Under the pieces are notes generated by a model. It saw only the letters and a list, made by a program, of their open reading frames with translations. It searched no databases and was not told the DNA's origin. The translations under genes and the position numbers were made by a program. Below are positions 1 to 11,123 of a DNA stretch of 24,831 nt, one piece after another; position 1 is the stretch's first letter, and each line of letters opens with the position of its first letter. This stretch comes from Saccoglossus kowalevskii (lineage: Eukaryota; Hemichordata; Enteropneusta; Harrimaniidae): contig NW_003123407.1 of assembly GCF_000003605.2 (NCBI RefSeq), positions 536,670 through 561,500 of the forward strand, read 5' to 3'.

Positions 1-3000
1 TCCATAATATTTAACAGCGGTGACAAACACTGTTACTATGGTCGATGATGCAAGGTCGATAAAGCATAATTATTTAGTATTTCCAGTGCGACTAATGACT
101 GGCATATCAGACTCGGAATTAAGTATAAATTAGGCTAGTTGAAATTCCAAGCAACTGTCACGGTCCAATACTAGAAAGCAAATCATGTTAACTCCCAACG
201 GCAGAAAATGACAAAGATCGACAAACAATATTAAATCACTATCAAAATATAAATTTAATTCTTCTGTGTGCACACTAGATTGTACAGTATATGGCAATTA
301 CTTGCAATAAATTACTATACACTTAATACCAGTCTAATACAATACGTACCTCTAATATCAATTACTCGTGACTATTAAATCTAAATCTGTATGTGACTGG
401 ATTATAAATACAAGTATACCATATTAACCCACAGAACCGGAAATGTGCATTTAATATAACCGACATTCCAGCTGTATTCAATTCATTATAAACTAAAACC
501 AAGCTAGTAGTATTAGAACATCCATGAATATATTATCATTAACGAGCATAATTTCAGGTAATATAACAGTGGCATCTGACACACCACTAAACCTCATTAA
601 TCACTATACAAATTACACTACATTGTGGCTCGATACGCTAACACAGTCGTATCATAACAACATCTTAACTCAATAGCAATAATATTAATATTGGTGTCTC
701 TCTAGCTGAATGATAAATGTGTTCGCATTCTTAAAAGAAGAAACTAAATAGCACAATACCAAAACTATAAAATACACAAAAATACATAGAAATATGTCAC
801 ACCAACACAGCGCCACTGTGCACAGCCATATTTGTGTTGATAACTGTACAGAGCGTGTTGATGAAAGACTTATTCTAATTTGCTATTAATGAATTGATTA
901 TAAACTGTGAGAGCATTGTTACATACACATTGTCCAAATGAAATATTTCAAGGTGTTGTCGAGTGCTTTGCTTGAACATGCATTTTATATGAATGATTTA
1001 TTAGCATGGTTAATGAAATAGAAGGCGCTGTAATTTGACAAATTACCAGTCAGGTCGCACATGGTTTACCAACAGTACTGTGTAAAACGTTGCCAGCATA
1101 TAGCTAAATTGGATCATTGTTTCTAGGTGTGAATATAGTCAACACATTTTACCCCATACCTCTAAATCATATAACATTCGGGAGCGTATTTGAGCAATAC
1201 AAATCATAATAGCAATAGATTGAGGAACAATATATTTTCTTCTTTGACCACCAGGATTATCCTTAATCAGTGTGTATTTATCGTGACTCAAATAGATGAT
1301 GCGCTATCCACTTGAATTGCCGAGTCATTCAGTGAAAGTATGCAAGATGATTTTTACTTGTTCCTACTGCAGCGAATTACTAAATTAAAAGGCTCGATTC
1401 AATCACACACGGATTTCCTTTATGATCGTCCACAATTGTTTAGAGGGAATTCCCACGTTCCTATACTATCGAAGTTTAGAAAAATATACTTGCACTAATA
1501 TTTATTTGCACTAAGAAACATTATATCATGCGGCAGTTTCACTTGGAAAAGATTGAATAGAAACATGTTTCAATCAATAATCTCATTATCATTTTTTCTA
1601 AGAAAATATAATCTTCGCCACGACAAGAACTCTCTGTTGAGCAGCGAGTTGTTTCTTGGTGCAGACACACTTTACCTGTGAATATATTTCACGCAATAAA
1701 GTAGATACACATTTTGAATTTTCTGACTTTCAAGTAAATGTGTTTACTGTATGTTATACACGATGATTACATAATATTTCAAATATCTTGGCTCCAAAAT
1801 TCGACCCCGAGTGAATTTCAACACCATGATGCTAAAGGTCCACTGAGAGGAGTACTCAAGTACTCAAACGTGTACTACATTTCATTACGTCTGTGATATA
1901 AATAGCTGTAATTACTGCTTTATAGGTATTGATTTCGTGCACATTTTCAATGTGCTAAAAACTAGTTGGTTGCGAATTTCAAAAAAAAAAATAATTTGGT
2001 GCCAGTGAGTGTACATCTAGTGTGATACGAAGTCTCGGCGTTTATGTTGGTCGGTTTTTCATTTCCAATCTATGTCACGCCATAGTATATGACAAGTCTG
2101 TTTTACAGTTTTGTGACTTAACTAAACATCTTGCTTGACATATTCATAAATGCATTGGTTGAATTATTGAATCATGAATGCTTCAGTTGTTGAACCAGGT
2201 TCCCCGGATTTGGCAAGCCAGTGATAATAACCACTATCAAACAAAAAATCTCCCAGTACGAAGATTGCCGACATCAAAACAATTAAAATATAGATACTGC
2301 GTGTTGATATCATGACGATGTTCTCTGCTATAAAAAATAGATGAATAATGCGTCATTTTATTTAGTGTAATTTACATTCCCATGTCATTAACACGGATGA
2401 TACCCTACCAATATTTAAAATAAAATAAAATAAATATAATGTGTGTTAGTGAGTCTCCTATCTAGTTTTTCTTGAAACTTAAGTAACGTTAATAAGTATA
2501 AGATGTAAACTGTCGCAATAATTAAGGTCACCGTTTCCATATTGGAAAATAAAATCGCACTGAAGCTTAGATGACATTAATACACTCTTATTCAAATTTA
2601 AAATAGATATAGTAATTTAATAACAGTTGGTTACAAATGATACTGGTAAACATACATACTCAGATGCGAATATAGTCTCTGAGCTGTTCTAAGCAAAACT
2701 AGAGTCGACAACGAGAAATGTGAGTAAGCTAGTTGAGTGTAATGGACAATCAACATATGAGTGAGTTTTGTACCATGTTCTTGTTAGACTGTATTGTTTC
2801 TATACTGCCTATGTGTCCTGTCGCCACATGGTCAATTTTCTAATTTTCATTCAGACAGACTCTTATAAAATATTACTTGTCTGGCGTATACAAGTAAACT
2901 AACACACATAGTACATAGACAATATCCCGAACTCCGGCACGCATCATCGAATGGCAATAAAAGGCACACGAATAGACTAATTTGAATCACTATTAGAACA

Positions 3001-3170
3001 TGGAGTAATGTAAACCGAACCCTTAAATGAAATTAGACAAACCAGAACTTAAGTGTCGTTTGCCGTCCTAATGCAGTGAAAGTAAATCCTACTCATCAAA
3101 ACTAAGAAAAAAACAGTTCGAGGTTTGAGAAAAAGATAAGATAATAGAATAACTCGGCCAACCTCATTCG
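1..3170. other. AT-rich intergenic or intronic DNA, no gene seen
   Basis: No reading frame of 60 codons or more lies in this stretch on either strand. I saw no family-like peptide, RNA gene or long repeat. It contains short A-runs (a 10-12 A run near 1980), AAAAT-type simple sequence near 2420, and a small direct repeat of AGTACTCA near 1852-1866. It could be intergenic or part of a long intron; the sequence does not tell which. Confidence 0.6.
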
Positions 3171-5080
3171 AAGTCATTTTGGTCCTTCTTGGAATTTATC
3201 AGCCTGAACCATCTTCGAATATTATGAGTCTGGTATCGTTTTCTTATTTTCCAAATTTGTTTAATTTTCTTAAAAAGCAGTCAGATGAAGTTCTGTTCAC
3301 GGATCTTCACTGGTCGTTCACAGCAAAGAAAACAATAGGTCGTATAGAAAGTGGTAAGGCTTAGAGATACAATAGCATTTCTGTTGGGTTGTTGAATAAT
3401 TGCCCGAGTGATTTCTATGAAAATTTGTAACAATGGTATTTTTCACAAATAAATGGATGATTGGTTTGATCATATTTCTTCATCAGAACGGGGGGGGTCA
3501 AAATAGTGTTAATAATTGTTGCGAGATTACATTATTGGTAGTTTTTCGATTCATGTGCAGCAATATGAAATGTCCGCCAAATGGTATTTCAGATGTGTTT
3601 AAATGCTTATGTGGGTGCTCAGCAAGGTTCCGTGTTGTCCACTATATTCGCACTATCCATTAATAATACTCTTGCGTATATGTTGGTTTGTTAAAAATAG
3701 TTAACCTTTTTGTGGATGTTTTGTTTTTTTTTAGCTTCAGCGTAATTGCCTACAGAAAATGTAGAATAAAAGTAAAATGAATACAAACAAACAAACAAAA
3801 CCAAAATTGTGGTCTTCAGAAGATTTTTTTCTAGTGGCCGTTGGTTTATCACTCAAAAAAGCCTTCTGGAAAATAAACATGCAAAGCAGTGTTTATTTTA
3901 AAACGTTTTCAGTCTTATTATAGTTCCATTGACGTACAAGGTAATATAAACATTTCATTGTAAGATACTACAAATAATAATGTATGTGAGTTTTGGGGTT
4001 TGATGGCGGGTAATGTCGAAAAATCATATTGAACATTTTTAATCTTTTGAATGTGTTTTCCAATACTAGAAACCCTGTTATTAATGGGGGAATTTTAGTA
4101 GCTATAAAATATTTAATGTAATCGCATACCATTAAGTTTTTGTTAAGAAATTTGAAAATGTTGCTGAATCGTTAAGTTTAACAGTGTTACCAGTATCAAT
4201 ATATCAGGGAGGAAAATAATCTTTAATGTTGGGCCCCCACAAAACAAAAAAAAAATGTTGTTCTCCCTCGGCATTAAGCTTTTTGTTTGAATCAGTAAAC
4301 GATGTTAATTTTTGTCACTTTGCAAACAGAAACTTTGCGATATGTTAAAACAATCATGACTACAGATGCTCAAAATTCTTCACCACTTGACAAGTACCAA
4401 GACATAAGATACATTTTTGTGTGAAAAATATTTATCTCTGATAAATGTGAGATGACCTGAGGTATATTATATGCCAGTTGAAAGCATAATCACTTAACCT
4501 TCGGGTTGAATCAAAACCCTGAAGAATATTGGAAAGTGCAAATTATGTAACAAGGGCTTGGTCAAGGACGAATTGCATTCATCATATCATACATTTAAAA
4601 GCCATATGATAATCGCCATTTTGTTTTTGTATGTTTTGAAAAAAACGAAAAATTGCCAGTTGTTAACCAATATTGACATTCACGTGTGTCTTGGTTTGTT
4701 TTGTTATGTTAGCATTATCATTCTGTCCGTGAAATGGTTTCCAAATTTAAGCCACCAAGCATGTTCCTTATGTGTTTCAGAAATTGAAAACATTTATAAA
4801 TATTGTTAAAAATTAAAAGAACTAAACATATGTATATTTTATTCTGCTTTACATGACGCATTCCTCATAAATCACCTTAAATTGTTTGTTAACCGCGAGT
4901 GATGCAATATATGACATTATTTATCACCTGCTGTGTTTTGTATAGAACTTGGTTATCGTTCTGGCAAAAACTACAATAATGACATTGTTGATTTGTTTCA
5001 TTGTGTTTTAGACCAAACATGGGGAAATGTATGAACATAAAATAGATACTCGACGTGGAGTAATCAAAAGAGGTGACCAG
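3171..5080. other. AT-rich non-coding DNA, no supported gene
   Basis: Several open frames of 60-80 codons occur here (for example plus strand 3179-3364, 3433-3663 and 4558-4809). None starts or splices convincingly, and none resembles a protein family I know. Small landmarks are a G-run near 3490 and an (ACAA)n-like stretch near 3783-3800. I treat the open frames as chance. Confidence 0.5.
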
Positions 5081-5087
5081 GTAGTTT

Positions 5088-5356
5088 TCGTCGGTTTTTT
5101 AACTTTCCACTAGTTTCGAAAACACAACCATTTAGGTCAAATGTACAGTAAATCTAGCAACTTCGCAAACGCTTTACACAATTTTGCACGCTATTTCTTA
5201 TTTTTTTACATATACATTTCAAACATCAAATAATATTGAATCACTTTTCACAACCTTTGTTCGCTATTTTGCAACATTATACGTTGAGCACGTATTACGT
5301 CCGGAAAAACATACAGGGCTTGCACTCGAATTTTGTTTAATTTTTTTAACAGCCGG
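5088..5356. repeat. Diverged direct repeat, copy 1 (longer)
   Basis: This segment reappears about 780 bp downstream at 5869-6080. Anchors shared with copy 2 are ACTAGTTTCGAA (from 5109), a CACAA..CA.TTAGGTCAA stretch, a CTTTTCACAACTTTG-like stretch, and TACGTTGAGC followed by a GTATTAC/GTAATAC block. Copy 1 is longer by roughly 70-80 bp because it appears to hold a second, degraded version of the CGCTTTACACAATTTTG block near 5170 as well as one near 5240. No coding content is evident. I cannot tell whether it is an old mobile element or a local segmental duplication. Confidence 0.6.
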
Positions 5357-5868
5357 GTAGCAATAAAATCTACCAACACTCCAGTTACTTTTCTCAACAT
5401 TGCAGAATCTTTGCAACAGATTAGTGCCAGTTGTATTGTCTAAATGCAGCAAGATTTTATTGTAAATACGTGCAAATTTACAAATTCCTTTGGATATTAA
5501 AACATGTTTTTTATATTATTCTACAAATCGATTCACCCCCGCAGTCACAAATCAGATAAATTAAATTGAAATATATGTATGAAATGTCTGTCACTAAAAA
5601 AATAGAATAGCTAGGTGATTTTGTCAGTTGTTCCCCATGCAATTACTTGCCACTCCCGATAAAGCTTAACAATCCACATACGCTGATAATATGATCACAT
5701 AGCTATATGTATGTGATGAATTACTTCATAATTTTTGGTCTTTTAATGTTTTAAAAATCTTTCAATATTTACAATGAAGTCGATTGTAATGTTTCAGATT
5801 TGCTCTGTGGCCACGATTTGCTTCAGGCGACAATTCCGCTATTTGAGGCTCATTGACAAGGCTTTTCA

Positions 5869-6080
5869 TTTCTTTTTCAAAGTTTTCACGACTAGTTTCG
5901 AATTCACAATCACTTAGGTCAACATTTACCACCAAATCTACCGCATTTACACTCGCTTTTCACAACTTTGTTTTGTTATTTTCTAACCTTTTACGTTGAG
6001 CTTGTAATACAGTCTGGAAACACATATGAAGATTTTGCTCGAATTTTGATTAATTTTTCTAACTTTTAACTGTGGGGTTG
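5869..6080. repeat. Diverged direct repeat, copy 2 (shorter)
   Basis: This is the second copy of the segment at 5088-5356, in the same orientation. The shared ACTAGTTTCGAA block begins at 5891, an offset of 782 bp. It carries a single CGCTTTTCACAACTTTG block where copy 1 appears to have two. By eye the copies differ at many positions, so the duplication is old. Confidence 0.6.
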
Positions 6081-6246
6081 GTGCGATACTGTAGTGTTTT
6101 TTTCTGCCATCGATCGTGTTGCTAATGGTTCTCACCTTAGTTTGTTTGTGTCAAACATGTGACGACACAGCTACACGGTTTATAATTAGAATAAGTCTTG
6201 TATCTATTAGAGAATATATACACATTGATTTTGCAGATAATATTTT

Positions 6247-6252
6247 TTTAAT
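6247..6252 (-). terminator. Candidate poly(A) signal ATTAAA for the minus-strand peptide gene
   Basis: On the minus strand, ATTAAA (the commonest variant of the AATAAA poly(A) signal) begins about 30 nt after the TAA stop at 6283-6285. It is followed by A/T-rich sequence. The position is right for a gene with a very short 3' UTR. In AT-rich DNA such hexamers are frequent, so this supports the model without proving it. Confidence 0.35.
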
Positions 6253-6282
6253 TAAATGTATGCAAATCTGTCGCAATTCTTC

Positions 6283-6480
6283 TTAACAAAATGGTGGACA
6301 ATTGTAAAGAAAATATCTCTTGTTAATTTCACTGTCATGGTTGTTCTCCTCAATTTGATGATTATCATTAATTTGAATGTCATCTGTCTGGTCATCAGAG
6401 AGAGTAGTGCGGATGTCACGAGAGTAAACCATTGTTGTGACAACCAGACAAATCAACAGCAATATTCGAATTTCTGTCAT
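6283..6480 (-). CDS. Candidate small secreted peptide (neuropeptide-like) precursor
   Basis: This is a 65-residue reading frame from ATG at 6480 to TAA at 6283-6285. Residues 1-20 (MTEIRILLLICLVVTTMVYS) have the form of a signal peptide, with a hydrophobic core ILLLICLVVTT. Residues 21-53 form a hydrophilic spacer rich in Asp, Glu, Asn and Gln. Residues 54-55 are Lys-Arg, a typical prohormone-convertase site. The last ten residues, YFLYNCPPFC, end at the stop and hold two cysteines (C-x3-C) that could form a small ring. There is no Gly for C-terminal amidation. The ATG lies 8 nt inside an exon opened by a good 3' splice site (6481-6519), and a poly(A)-type hexamer follows the stop. The layout is that of a neuropeptide or other secreted peptide precursor. 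I do not recognise the mature peptide: the NCP core recalls vasopressin/oxytocin-type peptides, but there is no first ring Cys at the usual spacing, no amidation signal and no neurophysin. The open frame also extends upstream to 6555, but the MTEIR start gives the best signal peptide. Confidence 0.5.
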   Translation of the reverse strand: MTEIRILLLICLVVTTMVYSRDIRTTLSDDQTDDIQINDNHQIEENNHDSEINKRYFLYNCPPFC

Positions 6481-6519
6481 GCCTGGAGCTGAATAAACAA
6501 ACACAAAATATATTAGTAT
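6481..6519 (-). promoter_or_regulatory. 3' splice site with branch-point-like TACTAAT upstream of the peptide start
   Basis: Read on the minus strand, TACTAAT (6518-6512) matches the branch-point consensus. It is followed by a T-rich tract (TTTTGTGTTTGTTTATTC) and then CAG, with the AG at 6490-6489. The exon would begin at 6488, and the first ATG is 8 nt further on. This arrangement, a 5' UTR intron just before a peptide precursor start, is common in animal genes. The partner 5' splice site and first exon were not identified with confidence. Confidence 0.45.
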
Positions 6520-6559
6520 ATACAAATGGCCTGGTGAAGAGTATGATGTGTACATATAT

Positions 6560-7345
6560 TGTAAAGAATATAACTTAAACGTAACGTCTGCAATATGTAG
6601 GTTTTGTTATTTTTGAGCATATTTGAATTTATATCTTGCCGTAATATTATATACATTTGTGACAAGTATGTCAATGTGTTTTACAGTATATTAATCATAT
6701 TGCCACTTCAACACACACGCACAACTACAATAATGCATACATTTTTCTGAATATGTATTCCTGTATTATGCTTTACCTGATTCATTATACGTCAATGCAC
6801 GTATGTTCTTCTATTTTGAACCTCAATTGGACAAGAATTGTTCTTTATTATGAGCTTAGTATGAAACTAAAATTATATTTCTGTTGATTAATATGACAGA
6901 AAGATTAACTTTACTGTGTGTTAATCACATCAGAAGCTACTTCTCATGATATTTTAATTCTTATGCACATTCCGTCTATAACAGAGCTCTGTAATATTCA
7001 CAATAATCAACAAATGATTGAACATAGTCAAGATCAAATTTATTGGAATTATTATCAAAATACACTATAACAGCTTGGTCTGAATCTAAATATAAAGTAA
7101 TGGCATGGCTTTGGATGTCAGTAACATTAAATTGCATCATGATAAATCTGAAGATATAATTGCAACATTGGACTTCTATACCTTATGTAAGCTGTTTTTT
7201 TGTTTATAATGAATGCCTCTCCATATGGGAAAATGTTGTATAATTTGATTTAGCTGGAATTCGATCATTTTTATTTAATTTTCATCTCATTCCAAATTAT
7301 GCGGATTCTTGAAAACTGTCCTTTTCACAGTTTAAGTTCTGTGAG
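6560..7345. other. AT-rich DNA upstream of the peptide gene, nothing definite
   Basis: If the minus-strand peptide gene is real, its first exon and promoter should lie here. One TATA-like minus-strand motif (TATATAA near 6650-6644) is present. I found no clear coding segment. Confidence 0.4.
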
Positions 7346-7349
7346 AATT

Positions 7350-7624
7350 AGATGTCCACATTCCATGATGCGAATCACTGTGACTGCAGGCTGAACTTAA
7401 TTTGTCTAATAATGTTTGATGCACTGGTCATGGGTACGTTATTTCAATTCTGTTGTTATTTACAGTCAGGTTCCTTTCTATAATATTGAGGACTAGTAAA
7501 GTTCAACTCATGCGAGAGTTTCAATGAGGTATAAATAAGGTATACTTGTGATTTCATACAGTGACTGTATATTTCTGTTAAATTTCTAGAAGTCAATTCT
7601 GAGATAGTTTTGTTGTTCTGTCTT
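7350..7624. repeat. Left half of a duplicated segment, interrupted by the 3.5-kb insertion
   Basis: This stretch aligns by eye, in the same orientation, with 13036 to about 13412. Shared blocks include a CATGATG..CA.TGTGACT motif followed by AGGCTGAA (7363-7396 against 13047-13078), TCATGGGTAC/TTATGGGTAC (7429 and 13112), GTTCAACTCATGC/ATTCAATTCATGC, and TTTCATACAGTGACTG/TTTTATACAGTGACGG. The segment stops at the TTAA where the insertion begins. No coding content was seen. Confidence 0.65.
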
Positions 7625-7628
7625 TTAA

Positions 7629-7642
7629 GGGGTTAGCATACG
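7629..7642 (+). repeat. Left terminal inverted repeat of the TTAA element
   Basis: GGGGTTAGCATACG lies directly after TTAA. It is the inverse of 11110-11123 with one mismatch (G/A at the third position). The similarity does not continue beyond about 14 bp, which is consistent with short piggyBac-type ends. Confidence 0.6.
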
Positions 7643-9098
7643 TTCGCTGGTTCAATTTTTTAGTCTCAATTTACAGACTGAAACATACGTCTTACCCATA
7701 CATGTTATATACCATAATAAAGATCTTGTTTCAAACTTTGGAGATATGGCAATTTTTTTTTAATTATGCAAATACAAAGTCACGTGATCACGAGAATACG
7801 CGAAAATGGAGTAAAACGGTTAATGACGCAATTAATAATTAATTTGCAGCACGACTGAATATATTTTGTATGTAAATATTATAGAGAGGTGCTTCATGTA
7901 CAATGTTCTTCGTTTTTTTGCAACTATAATTTGTTTTTGTGTAGCCTTATTTCAAATGTTTGGACGTTAATACCTGAGTAAAAACAACATGTCTCTATAT
8001 AAAAATAAGCAAAAAATCAAAACGAAGGCAGACAGAAAAAAATCCAGGAACATTCCTCCAGTACTCTATATAGCGGTAAAGTTGACCAAAAATAGCGACG
8101 ATCTGACCATTCGTTTGTTAGAAATTGCGTACTGAATCTGTAGAACTACGTAGAAATCAATTTCAAGATAAACGCAAAAAAACGTCCAACGTTATTGAAA
8201 CATGTCTGCCTAGCGACCAGCTACTAAATAATGCCTTCTAATGTCGGGGCTAAATGTTATACACGTTAAAGACATGATGAAATATGTTTTGAAATCTCAG
8301 AACAGTTCTACTGTGTGTCAACCTACAACGTGATGACTTCCCGCGAAAGTGACGTGGTGATTTGCATATTACTAATATGGTGTGGAGGCGGAGTTATTCC
8401 AAATAAAGAAAACGGTTTACGCCGTGTGCACAAGATATCTTCAAGTTTGTTTTGATTACTGTTCACTGTAAAACTGATAGCCGTGTGGTACGTCGTAGAA
8501 AGCGTGCGAACACGGTTTCTTTTTTAGTAACCGTGGTGCGAACAAGAGCAATGACTTCGCTTTTTTTCGCTCGTTTTTGTGACCGCTTGTTGAATTCGAC
8601 TGGACAATTTCCGTTTTATTTGCGATCGCGAAAACCCCGAAATATCACCACCCGCTCGCTCTCAGAAAATTTCCGAGGTTCACATTGTCTTATAATTGTC
8701 TTACTGGTGTTTATAAATGTTGAACAGCCGACAAAAGTTCAAATACTTTTCGTTTTAACTATCTATAATTATATGCACGCAATCTGACCTTTTGACTTCG
8801 ATTTGGCTTAAATTAAATATTTTATTTTCAACAATATTCTGACGTGAAATACAAAATGCATTTCAACACAAGTACGACCATGGATCCATGGTACGACATG
8901 GTTGTCTGGGTTTTCTTTCCCGACTGTTGAGTCTTCGCAATGTGTTTACGGTTTGTATAATTATTGTTGTTTTCCTCAAGGCGAAGACAACTGAAGGACC
9001 ATGAAGCTAAATGGCAGTACCATGCATGGCCTGAGTGAAAGAAAATATTTAATCTAAGCCTAAAATAAAACCTAATATTACACCTCTTTGTGTATTTG

Positions 9099-9260
9099 TT
9101 AATTTGACATGTTTGTCATGACAGTATATCTAGAAAAATCCCCACTTTCGTTGATAATTTCCATTGTTTGGAATGTCTGTCGACCGTGCCCCAATAATAT
9201 GTTCGGGAAATCGATCCCCGTTGGTTTCTCCATACTGCGTTCAGGACGGGCGTCGGGCAT
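9099..9260 (-). CDS. Candidate 53-codon reading frame of unknown function inside the insertion
   Basis: The minus-strand frame runs from ATG at 9260 to TAA at 9099-9101, with a TGA immediately upstream in frame. It starts MPDARPERSMEKPTG and continues IDFPNILLGHGRQTF. It lies in the CpG-rich part of the TIR-bounded insertion. Base composition is better balanced than in the surrounding DNA, and the composition (acidic, basic and polar residues with a short hydrophobic FPNILL patch) looks more protein-like than most chance frames here. A second ATG (codon 10) is available. I do not recognise a family. It could be a first exon continuing through a downstream 5' splice site, a remnant of the element's own gene, or chance. 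Confidence 0.25.
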   Translation of the reverse strand: MPDARPERSMEKPTGIDFPNILLGHGRQTFQTMEIINESGDFSRYTVMTNMSN

Positions 9261-10307
9261 ATTTCATGATGATTTTTCAATTTTCATCACAATCAGCCGA
9301 GACAAAACATTGACCGTAATTCATGGGGATCATGTCCTGTAATACGTGGGCTGAAAACCCAAATAATTAAATAATTATTTTTATAATTATATATATATTT
9401 CATTTTACATCGCGAAACTATAACAGAGCTTGGTTGTTCGCGGTGCAACAGCCGCCTTGAAGTCGATACAACTTCAACTAGCCATTTCTTGAAATCAAAA
9501 AAATAAAAATTCCAAGAGCATCGGGGAATATATTAATAACCATTTTTAGCAATCCCTATATTTATTTTATCCGAACACATGAAATGCACGAGATTTTCGA
9601 CATTTATTGACAACTTCCGCGCTGAAAATGGTTTGAAATGTGGGTGTGGTTCTCTCGCAAAATCCTGTTGATAATACGGACGTATATGGTTCTGTGACCC
9701 AGGTCGTGCTGCGATCAGGTGACTTTCAGCAAATCAATGATGTTGTAACAAAGCATATTTGACGCTAATTGAAGGGTCGTCGTACCGTCCAATCTCCGGC
9801 TTCAATTCACCTAGTTTTTTTGTTCTGTGAAGGCTTCAAAATTATTCACTGAAAAACATCGGTATGTTTTGACTAACGGAGGGGGAGTTGACCTCAGTTC
9901 AGAAAGAAGAAAAACTAAGCTGAGTCCACGGCGAATCAGTTTTCTTTGTTAGTCGTGAAATAAGGTAAACCAGAGTAGGGATTTTCCGCCCTGAAGGACT
10001 TCCGCGTGAATCCTTATTTTCGAATTGTTCATCGTCTGGCCACCACAAATATTTATGGCTATAACTAAATTTGACACGTTTTTTTTTCTGAATTATTCAT
10101 TTCTGTCTAGTTCTGTTCTATTTTTTCAGAGCATGTGGCCGTTTTAGTCAAAATATTTTTTGTGGGAACACTTTTACGGTACGTATAGATCGAGCTCATT
10201 CACTGATCGTGACTTAATTTTGAAAATTGATTTTTGTATCGTTATTTTTGGAATTAATCATAAACATTTTCCTCGTGTCTCTGCTCTGTCGAAAGAAGTT
10301 ACGTATG

Positions 10308-10602
10308 CCCTTTTACGTAACTGACTCATTAAAATAAAATATTACATTTAGAACAAGCACCGAAAACACGTNNNNNNNNNNNNNNNNNNNNNNNNNNNNN
10401 NNNNNNNNNNNNNNNNNNNNNNNNNNNNNNNNNNNNNNNNNNNNNNNNNNNNNNNNNNNNNNNNNNNNNNNNNNNNNNNNNNNNNNNNNNNNNNNNNNNN
10501 NNNNNNNNNNNNNNNNNNNNNNNNNNNNNNNNNNNNNNCCCTTTTACGTAACTGACTCATTAAAATAAAATATTACATTTAGAACAAGCACCGAAAACAC
10601 GT
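10308..10602. other. Assembly gap (167 N) flanked by an identical 64-bp sequence on both sides
   Basis: N's occupy 10372-10538. The 64 bp ending exactly at the gap (10308-10371) are identical to the 64 bp starting exactly after it (10539-10602). Identical sequence flush with both gap edges is what results when two overlapping contigs are scaffolded without being merged. The gap is therefore probably spurious, and the true sequence is probably about 231 bp shorter. A real tandem repeat of 231-bp period is the alternative. Confidence 0.75.
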
Positions 10603-10722
10603 AACAAGAGTTCCCAGTTAAGTTGCTTTGACGATTGAGTGTCATGCAACTACTAGATTTGAAAAACCACCATTTCGACTACTCAGTGATCAGTGTTTTG
10701 GCGAGCAGTCAATGTTTTCAAT

Positions 10723-10740
10723 GAGCGAGCGAGCGAGCGA
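10723..10740. repeat. (GAGC)n microsatellite, short
   Basis: There are about four and a half uninterrupted GAGC units inside the CpG-rich insertion, followed by an A-run. Confidence 0.8.
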
Positions 10741-11109
10741 AAAAAAGAGCGATTAAAATGCTGACGGTTTCCGGTCGGACAAGACCGCTCGGTCGGAAAT
10801 CAAACAATAAGCTGTGGGTGTAAAAGCGGAAGGTTGGGCGAAATGAGTACCGTAATTACATAAACTTTGTAGTATTGATATGCAAATCGGATCTTTCATC
10901 AAGTGTCAATTAGGATTACTTTCATGCGAGTGTTGTGCTTGTGTTGGTGGTGTTTATAAACAATAACACGAGGCAATGTTTTTGAAATAAAAAAAAACGT
11001 CGAAATATGCCTTATAAAATGGAGTTTTTGTTTAGAATAAAAGCACAGTCATAGATACTGTCATAACCAGCAATAATTTAAAATAAAAAAATAAAAAAAA
11101 CACATTAAG

Positions 11110-11123
11110 CGTATGCTAACTCC
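11110..11123 (-). repeat. Right terminal inverted repeat of the TTAA element
   Basis: CGTATGCTAACTCC lies directly before TTAA (11124-11127). It is the inverted partner of 7629-7642. Confidence 0.6.

Noticed and set aside
6256-6492. 78-codon plus-strand frame and the minus-strand frame 6252-6443
   Set aside because: Both are other-frame shadows of the candidate peptide precursor at 6283-6480, which has the better structure.
8452-8787. 111-codon plus-strand frame in the CpG-rich insertion
   Set aside because: It starts from TTG with no ATG near the beginning, has no recognisable domain, and has basic, low-order composition. A long frame is expected by chance in the more GC-rich part.
9109-9342. 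77-codon plus-strand frame
   Set aside because: It overlaps on the opposite strand the more protein-like 53-codon frame (9099-9260), and has no domain or splice support.
10348-10560. 70-codon minus-strand frame across the gap
   Set aside because: Nearly all residues are undefined because they lie in the N-run, and both ends are in the duplicated gap-edge sequence.
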